Shown piece after piece: positions 23,901 through 36,548 of a stretch of DNA of 64,000 bases. The stretch is from Scatophagus argus (lineage: Eukaryota; Chordata; Actinopteri; Scatophagidae): assembly GCF_020382885.2 (NCBI RefSeq), contig NC_058502.1, forward strand, positions 9,743,501-9,807,500, written 5' to 3'. The notes under the pieces are model-generated. The model made no database searches. It worked only from the letters and a program-made list of their open reading frames with translations, and had not been told where the DNA came from. Positions within the stretch are counted from its first letter, which is position 1, and each line of letters begins with the position of its first letter. A program made the translations under genes and the position numbers.

Positions 23901-23945
23901 AATAGATAGATAGATAGATAGATACTTTATTGATCCTGAGGGTAA
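23901..23945 (-). repeat. GATA-tailed repeat end (actttattgatcctgagg type)
   Basis: (gata)n followed by ctttattgatcctgaggg has the same architecture as 17730-17790. It is the 3' end of a retroposon read on the minus strand. Only the terminal part remains recognisable. Confidence 0.55.
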
Positions 23946-24661
23946 TAATAATAAGAAAAAGAATAATCATAATAGTAATAATAATGCATTTTATTGTCTT
24001 TCTAGACACTCAAGGTCACCTGAGATCATTAATCATAAAAAGAGACACAATATTAACAAGTTCCTTTACAGCACTTCACATCTGTGATAGCATTTGAAGG
24101 AAAATAAAAAAAATCCAAAATACTAATAATGTTTGATTCCCCCCCCCACATTTCCCCTGTTTAATATTTTAAAACAAACAATACAGGATTCTTAAGATTA
24201 ATATTTAACATCTAATCATATCCTCAGTAGCATAATAATAGAGAAATGCACAAAACAAGCAATCTCATCTTATTAATTATATCTCTGTGTGAGAATGTGT
24301 GTGTGTAAATGGGAATTTGGGAATTTTTGGAGGCACCCATCCATCCTGTATTATACAGTATTTATATACTGTATATTTAACCACTTACTTTGACGAGACC
24401 CAGCAATAAAGAGTGTGAGATAAATTGAACATTTGTACTGTATATGCTATTAACCATTTAGAAACATATTTTAAAGCTATTGTGGCACACTTTTTGTCCA
24501 GAACAGGATATCCATGTGCCAGAATTTACAATTTGAACAGAAAGCTTTGGTACATTAAAGCATATGCGTATTTTATATCATTTCATTGGGCACCTATAGA
24601 CTGTGCAATAACAACAATTATTAATTAACTTACTTGCATTTCACACTGTATTGTACAAGAT

Positions 24662-25025
24662 CCATCCATCCATTTTCTATACCGCTTATCTGTCAGGGTC
24701 GCGGGGGAGCTGGAGCCTATCCCAGCTGACTACGGGCGAGAGGCGGGGTACACCCTGGACTGGTCGCCAGTCAATCGCAGGGCCAACACACAAAGACGGA
24801 CAACCACACACTCTCACACTCACACCTAGGGGCAATGTAGAGTAGCCAATTAACCTAATGTGCATGTTTTTGTTAATGTGGGAGGAAGCCGGAGTACCCA
24901 GAGAAAACCCACGCAGGCACAGGGAGAACATGCAAACTCCACATAGAAGGGCCCAGACTGGGATTTGAATCTGGAACCCTCTTGCTATGAGGCGATAGTG
25001 CTAACCACTGCACCACCATGCCGCC
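24662..25025 (-). mobile_element. Full-length tRNA-derived SINE with perfect target-site duplication
   Basis: Read on the minus strand, it begins ggcggcatggtggtgcagtg. It has a pol III A box (tggtgcagtgg, plus-strand 25005-25015) and a B-box-like gattcaaatcc near 24962-24972. It runs through a long body and ends in tataccgctt-type sequence and a short (ggat)n tail. The flanks tattgtacaagat at 24649-24661 and 25026-25038 are identical 13-mers, a target-site duplication proving retrotransposition. No coding capacity is expected, and mobility would depend on a partner LINE. The insertion looks young because the duplication has no mismatch. Confidence 0.88.
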
Positions 25026-28000
25026 TATTGTACAAGATGAGTATGATAAATTCTTCTGGGTCAGACTGAGCAATATGTCTTACACTCTTGATTGTCAACT
25101 TTTGTTTGAGTCTCACTGAGTAAAAAGTCTTAAGGAAAGGCTAGATTTATGAATTCCGAGCTTTGCTGCTTAGACATAAATCAGATTAAGGTGTCAACAC
25201 CATTTGGGGCTAATTATTGATTCTGAAGAAGAGCACCACAAATGTTAAGCAGTGTCACCTTCCTGGTCTGACTTTTATATTTACTACTTTGCTGTGAGTA
25301 CACAAGTATTATATTACTTTCAGGAATAAAAGGTCTTTCTGCAACACAGAAGTGACTATGAAGAGTCATTTACCTAAGGTGATACATAAAAAAAATGAAT
25401 ATTAATATGTACTGTTTTGTTGGGCATTTTCCCTAGTTAGATTAAACCAAACATGTTGTTTGTTATAGCCAGAAAGACTCATAGCCACTATTGTATGTAT
25501 TCAAATTAAGCCTGTATTTCAATCCAGATCCACATCAAAATACACATATTGGTGGATATCTAGGTATTTTTGTTGTTGTTGTTGTTGTTCTTAATTCAGA
25601 AACCTTCACAACATTTTTTGAATTGCCTTTAAATTTTTGTATGTGCTGGTCCAGAAATCTACACCTCGAGTCCCCAAACGTCGATTGCACAGGTCACACA
25701 AGTCATTAAGGTCAATGGTCATTCTTTGAAAAACATCAGTGTCACATTTAATGAAGGGCACTATGGGCACTACGATAGTAATGAAAGTTGCTGATAGTGT
25801 CATCACAGAATTACATACAGAATTGTACAAAAGGGAGAGAAGTGGGGATCACCATCACAGTCTCAAAACTCAAAACTGAATGCAGGAAAATACTGGGAAC
25901 CTTCCAGTTGTGTATGTAACAAAACAGATTTTGTGTAATTATAACAATGACTATTTAGGACCCGGTTACATAGGTATAAAACATGCTCTTGAAATGAAGA
26001 GAAGTTTGAAGTTTCAACTGCTGTTTCCTTTGTGACAATTTTCCTCAGTCGACTTTCACTTCACTTTTAAGTAATAACTAATCTTCAAAGTAAGTGTCAG
26101 CACAGAGCCCTGAAGTGCGATCCCACCAGCAGTAGGAGAAAAAAGGTGACAGACTGCTTACATTAACTGGAGGAGGGAAAAATAGTTGATGAATTGATCT
26201 TCTCATATTGAACTCTCTCATTTAAACTCAACAAGAAAACAAGAAAAGAATCTCAGAATTTCTCATCAAAGCTTGAGGGAGAAATTTCCTGATTAACAGG
26301 AAAGCTCTCATTCAGTTCAGACTCCTAGCAATTCTGTTCATATTGGATGATTGTGCACCCCTTAATTTACACCCAGTGCCAGTGGGCTCAGGGCAGTGTG
26401 TGGACATATTGAAAGTCAAATTTTCATACAAGAGATTAGAGTCTGCAGTGTGTCACAGAACTGCAAATACCATTTGCTTTTGTAGAAAGTGCAACCAAGA
26501 CCTTGGCCACATGTTTTTGTCACCTAACTCTAGTGCAGGCATAGTTTATTTGGCATAACCATACAGATATTGCACATTTATTTTAGTGTTGCCACAGACA
26601 TGTTGTCAATGAGCATAATTTAGGGTTTAGAAGAACTTATGGACAGATATGTATAGTGATAGTGTACCTTCCCAGTATGTCAAATGGGTCATCAATATGT
26701 AGAGCCATTTCATTCAAACCCCTAAACTGCACCCCACCTATCCAGTTAGCAGACACCACCTATTTATTCACCCAGAGGACAATACTCATCCAGCTGGGTA
26801 GTGCAGTGATTAAAATGGACATTGCACACTACCCAACTAAGGTTCGCAAATAAACAATTTTACACCATCATTTCAAAAGAAAGAGAACAATCTGAATAAA
26901 TGTCAGGCCCAGAGAAATTTGTAATCTTTATTTTGTCACCTGTTGCTCTAATTTAAAAGGAGAGCGTCAGAGAGTGAGGAAAGCAGTCCACAAATGCAAC
27001 TAAACTTAATGAGAATAAATAGAAAACACTACTTTGTCTGTGAACATTTCTGCTTGAGTCATGTCAGATAGCTTTTCATCTGCAGTGGTGATCGTTAAAT
27101 ACTGAAAACAACTGCCATGATCCCACGGTACATACATCTTTTGTTTTTGTTTTTTATTGAGAGATCCTGAGCAAGACTGTTCATTTAATACAACGAAAAG
27201 CCCAATATGCCTCTTTCTGTTGAGTACCAGACATATCTGGACAGATGTCTTTATATCAGTGCTGAATCTCCTGCTATGAGGACATTTAGATAGATGTTAG
27301 ATAGATGATCTTGTGTAACTTCAGTACATTTAATTATCAACTATTTGAGATGCGTTTTGGAGGTGACCCATAAGATATTCCCAAACTATCATATTACAGA
27401 AAGAAGCTGGCATGAACATGATTCTCAAATTCAGCAGCATATGGATATGGAAAATTCATGAGCTTGTCAGATTGTGAAAAATTTTTTTTACAATGGATCT
27501 CAGGATTTCACATTTTTTTAAAAAAAGTTGAGTGTCTGTTCTGGAATGAACCCCTTGCACTGCATGATGATTTTGAGAGACTGACAACAAAATCCAAGTC
27601 TTTCTGTTGACTGTGCTGGAAAATGTGCGACACTTAACATCCTCTGTACATTTCCAGTTTATTCACAAAAAAAATACAGACACTCATCTACATTTTTTAT
27701 AAGGACCCAGAAAACCTCTCAAAGGTACAAAAAACAGCCACTGCGCTGTAAAAATGTTAATGAGTGTTCTCTGAGGCACTTGCATTCCACTAACAGTAGG
27801 TTCACAGATTAACCCCACTATTTCTGATTCTACTGATAATTTAGAAAAAATGGAGGATGCAAGCAACCCTGTAAGAAACACTGAAATTAAGACAGCTGAT
27901 CTTTACATGGTTGTCTGTACACTGTGAAGTATTACATATTTGAATATCAATAATTGCTAATTAATGAATTCCTGGATTATACAGTAGGCAATTTACATCC

Positions 28001-28040
28001 TGGAAAAAGGAAATGAAAGGATAGCATTCTTCCAATATCT

Positions 28041-28753
28041 CACTGTTTATTAACATAAGCACACATTAAATGTGTTTAACTTCAAAAAAGCATGCAATTT
28101 TGTTTACTTTTTCAAGAACAAATATAAACAACAACAACAACAAAAAAACCATTTCCTTTGTAAGACATTCAAAACACCTTTTCAAAACTCAGTCCACAAT
28201 ATAACATTTCACTGAAAAATTAAGAACAATTTCCTAGAAGCAAAAGGCAACGTAGGAAGAACAAGAAATGGTCAGTGAAAGGATTGCTTCAGCACTGCAA
28301 GTTATTTGACCTTACTGAAAATCTATTTAACAGATACAGGCAATACAAAGATAAACGTTGTGTATGGTAGGTAGTCAACATCATAGATCTGTAAAGGTCA
28401 GCAGCCATTATTTATTACAGGACTTCCATGTAATATATCTTATACACATGCTACAACATTTCACAGTAACACGTTGCACAGTCACAGTACGCACAACAAT
28501 TACATTCTCATAATACCTCAGATTGAAGTACTGAAAGTACTACTGACTAACAAAGTTTGAACTATGTGGCCCCATTAATCGACATACTGTTGGACCAACC
28601 TTTTCTTGTGGTTCAAGATCATTGAAATCTTTCCGAAAAGTGATTTAAACACAAGAGAAATGTTCCATGTCAAAACTTTCACTATCAGTTACCCAGTTTC
28701 GGTATTGACAACCCGAATCCAAATGACTGACACATTACAGATTTTTTTTCTCT
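28041..28753 (-). other. prokr1: Probable 3' UTR of the prokineticin receptor
   Basis: This lies downstream of the receptor stop codon. On the minus strand AATAAA occurs at 28416-28411 and 28051-28046. Either could end the transcript, but neither has a strong downstream GT-rich element. No other gene is visible here. Confidence 0.4.
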
Positions 28754-30677
28754 TCACCTCAGGTGAATGCATTCAATCTCCTCTGTTACAGGCATGGAGG
28801 AGGTCCTCATATCCATCTCATCCACAGTCTTACTGGGGGCATATGTTGACCTCCATCGCAGCAGCACAATCTTCTTCAGGTACTTAACAGTGTTGTTCTT
28901 GACGCTGACAAAACAGAAGGTATTGATCATGCTGTTGCTCATGGCAATGCACTCAATGATGTAGAAAGCCACCAAAGAGTTCTTCTGGCGGGAGATGAGT
29001 GTTGGGTGAAAATCTCGCAGGATGGTGAAGCCATAGTATGGCGCCCAGCACAGGATGTATGCTGTCAAGATCCCAATCAGTACCATCACTGTCTTGCGGC
29101 GACAGCGCAACCTCTTCCTAATCTGCTCTGTCTGGAAACCTGGGACATTCTTGAACCAGAGCTCGCGAGAAATTTGGGTGTAACACATGGCCATGACGAT
29201 CACAGGTGCAACAAACTCCACAGCAAAGACAAACAAGAAGTAGGACCGGTAGTAGACCTGCTGATCCACAGGCCAGATTTGGGCACAAAAGACTTTGTGA
29301 GTGGTTGGGGTCGTGCCACCATGAGGGTACATGGTCTCAGAGGCAAAGTAGGCAGAGGGAATTGATATCAGAATGGGAACAATCCAGACTCCCGTTATCA
29401 GGCAGTAGGCGGTTTGATACTTCATACGAGGCCTCAGAGGATGGACAATAGCCATGTACCTGGAAGACCAAAGACATATTGTTAGGAGGCATGGAATGAA
29501 TCCATAATACAATGCAAAGTGATGTGTGAACTACATTTAGCAATGGCTCTCAGTCACTCACGGAAAATTAAAGTTCAAAACGCATTGTTCCATTATTCAT
29601 TGACCTGAATTTTTCATACTGGAAGAAGATAATTTTTATGGATTCTTTATTCGTCTTAAGGTACAATCTGTATTTCACATGCAAAGCGAGAATATGGACT
29701 GAATTGAGTGACAGGTATGTACATGAACAAATTTAACATACAAATGTAAGTTATTCATGTTTTTTTACAACTGTAATATTTAGTTTACATCTATATTTTT
29801 CATAAATCTTCCTATATTTTTTAGTCATAATTATTTATAAAATACCAGTTTGTTAGTTTTGACACCAGTGGGGAGTATTTCCACATGGCCATTAAAAAAA
29901 AGTTATAGTGTCTTCCAATGCAGAAATCTTTTTTTCTGATGTTAAAGCAAATTAAAGAATTACTCGACTCTGGCAAACATGAATATTCATTGCCTTTATG
30001 AAAGTTGAAAAATACACCTGCCAATGAAGTGAAGATGTCATATACATATTGTATCTGCTTTGATTAGTTCCTACTTAAAAGTCAGGTGTGTAGGATAAAG
30101 TAGCATCTAGTTGTGTGGTTGCAGACTACAAGCAACACAAAACACAGAAGTCTCTAGAATGTTTGTTTTGTCCATTCTGGGCTTCAGTAACAACATGGCA
30201 GACTCCATGGAAGAAATTACTCCCTCTGTAGATATAAAAGGCATGTTTTAAAGTAACAAAAACACAGACAGTCCACTTACGTTGAAAACTAACAAGTGTT
30301 TTAAATAAATAATCAGCATCCTCTTAGTGCTGGCAGATAATGTTGAACTGAGCGCCAACAAAAAAATTTATGACGGTTAATTGTGGTTAATTTGTTGACC
30401 ATGAATGCTCTTTCAACGTATAAATAATAGCTGTAAAAAGCTGTAATTGCTTTGTCCAGTTTACTAAATTAAATGATTGTGTATATATTTTTAAAAACCC
30501 ACATTTATCGTATCATATATACTTTTTTGTTTCAATACACAAATATTTTCACCGGCTTGCAACCTGTGTGCCATATTCAAGTACAGAGCACCACCTGCAA
30601 AGAAGTAAATGATCCCCCACTAGCTCGGCAACAGGATTCTCCATAAAAAGCTGCACTCACTAAACTGTCGAACTGCC

Positions 30678-30724
<47 letters not shown>

Positions 30725-33700
30725 GCTGAAAATAATAATAATAAATAATAAAAACCAAATGCATGAAGATAAAAGCTACTTCTTTATCAGCTGTGCCTTT
30801 CTGAAAAATTTTACATTTAAATTAGTTGTTTTTTGAGGGATATTCAGTCATTAATACACAAACTGACAAAAAAGGAAGCACAAAAAAAGTCCACAAACCA
30901 CAAACACAAAACATAAAAACGTGATTATCCAAAACACTGAAGTAACACAAGGAATAGTAAGGTGGTGGAGGTTGTATTGGAAACCTTTTCAAGTTAGTGT
31001 TTCCATTTGTGAAGTTTGGAAAAACCTTTATCACAGAAAACAGCGGAGAAAAGCCTAAATTAAATATTCTTCATTTTGCTGCATTTGCTGCAAAGGAAAG
31101 CAAAACAATCTGGCATTTGAATCAGTCAGAGTCATCAGAGGACCTTGGTTTTCAGGCCTTTCATATCCCCCTCCACACCCAAAGCAATCATGATCTCTGG
31201 TATGGTTTATCAAGCCTTGTTACTCCCATGAACCTTGTCAGTCATGTCATCGTAAATATAGGCCTTTTTCACAGCAGACATTTTGATTTGTCGGAGCAGC
31301 ACAAGCCCAGGTGTGACTAATAACATTAACAACTGCTCTGCTGGATTCAATTAAGTCATGACAGTGAATCTGTGCTGTTACTTCAGCCCTCTAAATTAAC
31401 TGAACATGCTTGCTTATTAAAAAACCTGCAAAACATTTCTCTCCCCTGCATTTCATTGTCTGCCTGAGAGGCACTAAATAGATAAGGCAGCTGGCACAGA
31501 TGGATGAAGGCAAGCAGATGATTGAGAAGAAACATGCATTTCATTGTAAGAGTGTATCCACCTGTTGCATGCTGAACCAAGGAGCAAGGGAACTATTTTA
31601 TGTTTGGCTTATTAGAGTGATTGACAGCCCAAATATGAATAAAATGATGTTTTATTTATTTTATATGTTCTTTTTATTTTTTCATTTGACAGGGACAGAG
31701 CACAGTACATAGATGAAACTAATTTATATCACCATACAACAAGAAGAAGATTTCACAACACTGAGACACATGAAGCTTTTGTGTTTATGATGATTCCATG
31801 GGGGCAGCCGTGCCCTAGAGGTTGGAGAAGCGGCTTGTGATCAGAGGGTCACCGGTTCGATTCCCCCACCCGACGTGGCAGGAAAAATTTGGGTGTGGTG
31901 GAGTTATTAATGCGATAAAATGATGATGCCCTTGAGCCCTTGAGCAAGGCACTTAACCCCACAATATGCTCCCCGGGCGCTTGATGCTGCCCACTGCTCC
32001 TGTGTGTGTTTCACTGCATGTAATTTGCCGGGTGTTGTATGTGTTTTCAACTAAGGATGGGATAAATGCAGTAGTCAAATTCAGTATGTGTGTATGTAAA
32101 AATATATATATACTGCCAATAAAAGTTGATTCTTCATCTTGAATTTAAAATCAGTTAAGTGCGAATGCTCTCATATTTAAATTCATACTGAGCTCCAAAA
32201 CTTTTGCTGCCAAACTCAGCAGATCTTGTCACCTCTGTTGGTCATCCTGGTTGTGCTCCTACATGTGTCTGAGTGCATGGGGCTCTTCTCATTTCTTTAT
32301 TTTGTGCCGCCTTGTCTCTTCTCTCCTCCGTCCTCCTGCCTGTGATCTCATCTTGAAAGGACGTCTCAATTCCTGGAATGCTTCTTGAGGAGAGAGGAGA
32401 CTTGCCAAGGAAGCTATGAGTGAGGGTGTATCCTTTGCAGAACTCCTTTCAGCACTAGTAATAAAGAAGTGTGAAACACAGCTGGAGTATACAAACCATG
32501 GTGGGAGAAGGACGCTACGCATGCTCTTTTTGTATTTCTGCACTTCACCGACATTTCACCTTGATGTTACTTATGTTACATTATGCCACATTGTGAAGTA
32601 AATTCAGATTCAGTATATAAGTTGTCATGGTGACTGTTAAGCTCATCTTACAGTAGTCGGCTACACCAAAGCAATTAGCAAACAATTCAACTGTGTCGAG
32701 TGTCATATTTAATTAATGTTGCTTTAAAAAGCTTTTAATTCCCGAATTTAGTCAAATGCATTTTGTTTCAGCCTTGTCTCCTCAAGGTGGGAAGGACAAA
32801 GCCATAAACAGAGCAGGCGAGGAAAGGAAACTAGGCTGTATAAACTGAGAGATGAAGAAGTGATGAGGTCTTCTTTAATAGGGGAGGAGCCATAGCTGAT
32901 CACTTTGTACAACAAACAAGCATCAGTATGACACGAAACTGCGGACTTCGTTGGATTTGGGAACAATGACTGTTTTATTGACAGGTTAACCAAGTGTACC
33001 GTAGAAGTGCCAAAGGAGTGTGTATTGTTTTATAAATGTTGAATCTCACTGGAATTCACCTTTTACCTCTGAAGTCGTCAGTGTTTAGGATGCTGGAAAT
33101 CTTTTCTGCAGGAATTTTGGTTGTATTCAAAATCATTTTGATGGGGTGTGGGGTTGATGCTTTTTGGAATCCTGTCAGAATCTACACTGGATCAATCAAG
33201 TATTTGGGAGTAATTTCATTGGATCATGATTTAAACTCTCCTATATTTTCATTTCATGTCCCTTTTCTTCAATTCTGCTTATAGTCCATCTTTGTTAAGC
33301 TTTGAATTTTCTTACATATCAGTTTGCTAGTTTCTTTTCCCTCATAAAATAGCTGGCCTCCTCCTTTCTTAATTCGTTAACTACTTTGCTGTGATGGTTT
33401 TTAAAAGCTCATCCATTATTACTTTTTACATGGTCTCTGAAGAATGAGTGATAATCTGCAGAAACACAAATTGTTTATTTTGACATCAAGACAAATCTGG
33501 GCCCCCAAACCTCAGTTGCAGCATAGTGCCAGAATTGCATTATTGATATAAATAAACTTATCCACAGGAGTGTTAGTATAAAAAGTCGATAAAGCAGTAG
33601 GAAGTGGAGGCCCTGTGATTAAACTTGTAGAAGTATTTATTAAGCGGTAGGATGGCAGGATGCTTTAATCTAAAAGTCTATTTACTTTACCTTCCGATAA

Positions 33701-34459
33701 GAAAAGGGTCTGTATCTCAGTATCTCAAAATCTCACCAGTCAGTGAAAGACTTTAATGTTATATCAACAAAAGTGACCAAAAACCTAATGTCTAGATAGA
33801 GATCAATTGAGGAGAGACAGTTGTCTGGAAAAAAAAAAAAAAAAAAAAAAAGAAAACTACCATAGTTTTATTGATTCAAATCTGTGCAGACAAGCTGGAA
33901 GATTTCTGCAAGAAGCAGGTGCCATTTGAATTGAACACATGCATGCCCACAGGGACACACTCGCACACCCAAGGAAATATGAAAGTACTCACCTGTCAAC
34001 TGCAATGGCAAGCAACGCATTTGTGGACACGTAGAGTGACACAGTCCGGAGATAGTTGACCGAGGCGCACAGCACCAACCCATGATCCCAGGAGAGCTGT
34101 TTCACCACATAGTAATCCACCAGGAACGGGCAGCATACCACTGCCACAATGAAGTCTGAGATGGCCAGGTTGGCAATGAGCAGATTGGTGAGGTTGCGGA
34201 GCTTTTTGTAGCGTGTCAGCGTGGCAATGAATATGAAGTTTCCCAACCCGCACACAAGCATGATGCAGACAAGCACCACACCGATAACAATGGTGGCCAC
34301 AAAGAAAGCCTGGCCCTGCGTGGTGTCTGGGATCTCGTCAGGAGGGATGCCATAGTCCATATCATAGCTGTCCATGTAATGATCCAGCTTGCCTGTTGGG
34401 AGACTCTCCTGCATCCCTGTGTCAGCTACTACCATGTGACTAATGTTGGAGTCCCCCAT
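28754..34459 (-). CDS. prokr1: Prokineticin receptor (class A GPCR), two coding exons, complete
   Basis: This is a Gq/Gi-type receptor for the small secreted peptides PROK1/PROK2, acting at the plasma membrane. Coding exons on the minus strand are 34459-33993 and 29459-28754, giving 390 aa (human paralogs 393 and 384). It has an acidic N-terminus with a possible glycosylation site at Asn5, then TM1 at about 51-77. TM2 carries Asp102 in LAISD. Cys131 at the top of TM3 pairs with Cys214 in loop 2. The DRY motif is at 155-157, and TM7 shows the family's NSMINT in place of NPxxY. The 4.5 kb intron (donor gtgagt, acceptor ccag) splits the Arg codon of DRY. PROKR1-like residues (NFIFIA, LRPRMK, VKYLKKI) favour prokr1, but prokr2 is not excluded. 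The ATG has G at -3 and +4. Confidence 0.93.
30077..30275. mobile_element. MITE-like teleost repeat copy
   Basis: The wording aaaagtcaggtgtgtaggat, agtagcatctagttgtgtgg, then ttctgggcttcagtaacaac, atggcagactccatggaaga and gatataaaaggcatgtttta matches a short non-coding element seen very often in fish genomes. It is probably a non-autonomous DNA transposon. The internal order is preserved but bases have decayed. Terminal repeats were not resolved. Confidence 0.55.
30681..30722. repeat. (AT)n microsatellite
   Basis: About twenty AT units lie in the receptor intron. The tract is self-complementary and may form a cruciform or hairpin. Confidence 0.9.
31801..32110 (+). mobile_element. tRNA-derived SINE (second family)
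   Basis: The head ggggcagccgtgccctagag carries a near-consensus A box (tgccctagagg, 31811-31821; one base off). A perfect B box ggttcgattcc is at 31854-31864. The body has the string ttgagcaaggcacttaaccc, typical of fish SINEs, and the 3' end is AT-rich (aaaaatatatata). It lies antisense to the receptor transcript within its intron. I could not find a clean target-site duplication, so it is probably older than the SINE at 24662. Confidence 0.75.
33829..33851 (+). repeat. A-run (23 nt)
   Basis: This is an uninterrupted A tract in the receptor intron. It could be a retroposon tail, but the sequence before it is not recognisable as an element. Confidence 0.85.
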
Positions 34460-34654
34460 GTCCTAACACACCGTCTTATTTTGGTTTAGAAAGACTTGTT
34501 TTTGACAGTTTGATCCAACAAATTAGGTGAAAAGTGATGATATTTTCTTAAGCATGATGCCAATGATTCCTTAAAACCAGCTTAATTATTATCTGGGTGA
34601 CGATGGAAATTTGAACGGGCTTGATCTTCTTCGGAAACAGCAGCATATTTTCAC
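34460..34654 (-). other. prokr1: Candidate 5' UTR start of the receptor's first coding exon
   Basis: On the minus strand, ctgttccag ends at 34655 and could be a 3' splice site feeding a 5' UTR segment that runs to the ATG at 34459. This would fit a separate upstream non-coding first exon in the CpG-rich block at 35690-36060. It is inferred from splice-site appearance only. Confidence 0.3.
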
Positions 34655-35689
34655 CTGGAACAGAAAGTTCCGATCTCAGCATTACTCATACAGGGTCAGG
34701 ACTCACAACAGCAAGATATCATCAAAACAAATTACATGATCTCAGCGCTTCAGGCATAATCATGGTGACATGTAGAACGTTTCTATGATATTTTGTGATG
34801 AAAAACGTTAGTGGCTGAGGTCAGTATATCTAGGAAAGGCCTGTGAGTAATTTATTAGGACCTTGTCACTTTACAGCAAGCCAGCGTCACAGATTAGGTT
34901 CAGCGTGATGACAGAGCATTTTGTCTGCTGCAAAAATGGTCACTTGAATCCCCCATATGTATGTAAGGTAAAACACTATGATACAAAACTAAGAAAAAAA
35001 TAATAGATTTAACCAGACTATACTTGACTTGTGCTGATACAGTAGCAGAAGACAGTGAACATGTGTGTTACACAGGCACGGTGCACACACTCCTAAAACA
35101 GACAGAGAGAAAAGATGATAATGATGATGTAGCTTTGTTTTACTGTTGTTACAATTGTGTTGTTTTTTGTTTTTTAAAAAAAGTTTCTGTTTCTTAAGAA
35201 TATAAATGAGATATTATAATGGAATGCCATGCAATAATAACATCTGCAGAACTAAAACAAAATGCCTTTTGAATTGGGGTTCTGGGATAGTTTATAAAAA
35301 CAACATGACTTTATTAGGCTGCAGGGGGTCTTACTTGGAGTATAAAGCTCCTATAGATATTTAGAATTTAAATCAATCAATCAGAGCAGATAAATAAATC
35401 GCAATTTTAAAAACCACCCCCCCCCCTCCCAAAAGGTAGTTTCTCTTCATTATTATCAGGAAATATTAATCTCTAACAGCACTCCAGACCAGTGATTAAA
35501 AATAAATAAATAAACAAACAGTGGAACAAAATCTTGCCCTTACCAGCAAACGTTGCAAAAGGTTCCGCGAATGTTGCTTAGCCAAATAATAAAATACTGC
35601 ATAACTGTCCGTTCTGTGTCAGTCAGGTGTGAATCAGAGGAGAAGTGCTACATCACTGGATAATCCCAGCTCTGGAGAGAGAAGACGCT

Positions 35690-36060
35690 CCATCAGCCTC
35701 CCTGAACACTGATCGCGCCTGCTACCGGTCCGTTCAGCTCTCCTGCGGAGCGCTTCCCTGAGAGGCGAAAAGTTGCGTCTGTTCCTCCTTCTGCCTCAAG
35801 TGAGAAATCCGACGGCTGCGCGCGGTGGATGAGCCACATCGCACGTCTTTCAGTAGGCGTCAGAGGGGCAGGTCCGCGTGCACGTGGGTCGCTGGTTGCT
35901 ACGCTTAAAAGTTCAACAGCTTGCAGGATGTCTATAAATACAAAGTGTACACGAGACTGACGTGAAAGGCTGCCATAAACGTTTCTCCCAAGAACGAAGA
36001 AAGCAGGGATTAGAGATATCATATACCTGCAGTCACTCCATCATTGCGGCTCTGGTATCA
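35690..36060 (-). promoter_or_regulatory. prokr1: CpG-rich block, candidate receptor promoter
   Basis: Compared with the AT-rich surroundings this block is dense in CG dinucleotides (gatcgcgcc, cgacggctgcgcgcgg, ggtccgcgtgcacgtgggtc) and includes an E-box cacgtg at 35881-35886. It lies 1.2-1.6 kb before the receptor ATG, where a promoter with a non-coding first exon would be expected. A 109-codon frame over it on the minus strand has no known family and is probably by-chance openness. Confidence 0.45.
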
Positions 36061-36546
36061 CCTTAAAGCGATTGTCGAGCTCATTGCACTGTTGCTTTAT
36101 ATCAGAGGTGATAAATTCTTGACTTGACACCTTCAAGGTGGTAACGGTCCGTAAACCATCAAAAGGGATTTGCGCCACGATGGACCTGTGCTGATCACAT
36201 CCTAACAAGGCCATCATGCCAACATCGAGTGGGTAGAGGGACCAAATAAATAAATAAATATGTGAAAATTCATTTCCTGTTTAAATGACAGTGGAGAGAG
36301 CGAGAACATTTTTAAAGTTTGACAGCTTGTTTGCAATCGGCTATAGGAGAAACGTGGCAGGCTGTGATTGGAAGAGACAAAGAGGGACTTAAGGATCGCG
36401 GGAAAATGCTCGTGCCATGCGCAAAGAGATAGACTTCCTGATTGAACTTTTGCTCAGGGTCGTTTTAGAAATTCCTAATAATGTCTAATGGTGGTTTTAT
36501 ATGAAGACAAGGTCACATACTGTGGATATATGTAAAAGGGTTCATA

Positions 36547-36548
<2 letters not shown>

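Larger units (their letters stand above)
14195..28040. other. Intergenic region between plek and the prokineticin receptor
   Basis: No coding exon is supported in this roughly 14 kb. Open frames of 60-115 codons are scattered on both strands without recognisable motifs. It holds a Tc1-like transposase relic (16865-17060), two GATA-tailed repeat ends (17730-17790, 23901-23945), a repeated 41-nt motif (21683 and 21873), an AC microsatellite (22000-22027), a LINE-like 3' tail (22118-22254) and a complete SINE (24662-25025). Both flanking genes point into this interval. Confidence 0.6.
29460..33992 (-). other. prokr1: Intron of the prokineticin receptor gene
   Basis: This 4.5 kb intron contains a MITE-like repeat (30077-30275), an AT microsatellite (30681-30722), a plus-strand tRNA-derived SINE (31801-32110) and a 23-nt A run (33829-33851). 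Short open frames show no recognisable protein. The intron position inside the DRY Arg codon fixes both borders. Confidence 0.85.

Noticed and set aside
14195..28040. Search for fbxo48, aplf or other genes expected between PLEK and PROKR1 in human
   Set aside because: No open frame or exon resembling them was seen. They are absent from this interval or too divergent to recognise by eye.
28767..29451. Plus-strand frames of 65-119 codons over the receptor
   Set aside because: They are exact antisense shadows of the receptor's second coding exon, whose GPCR sequence explains the openness.
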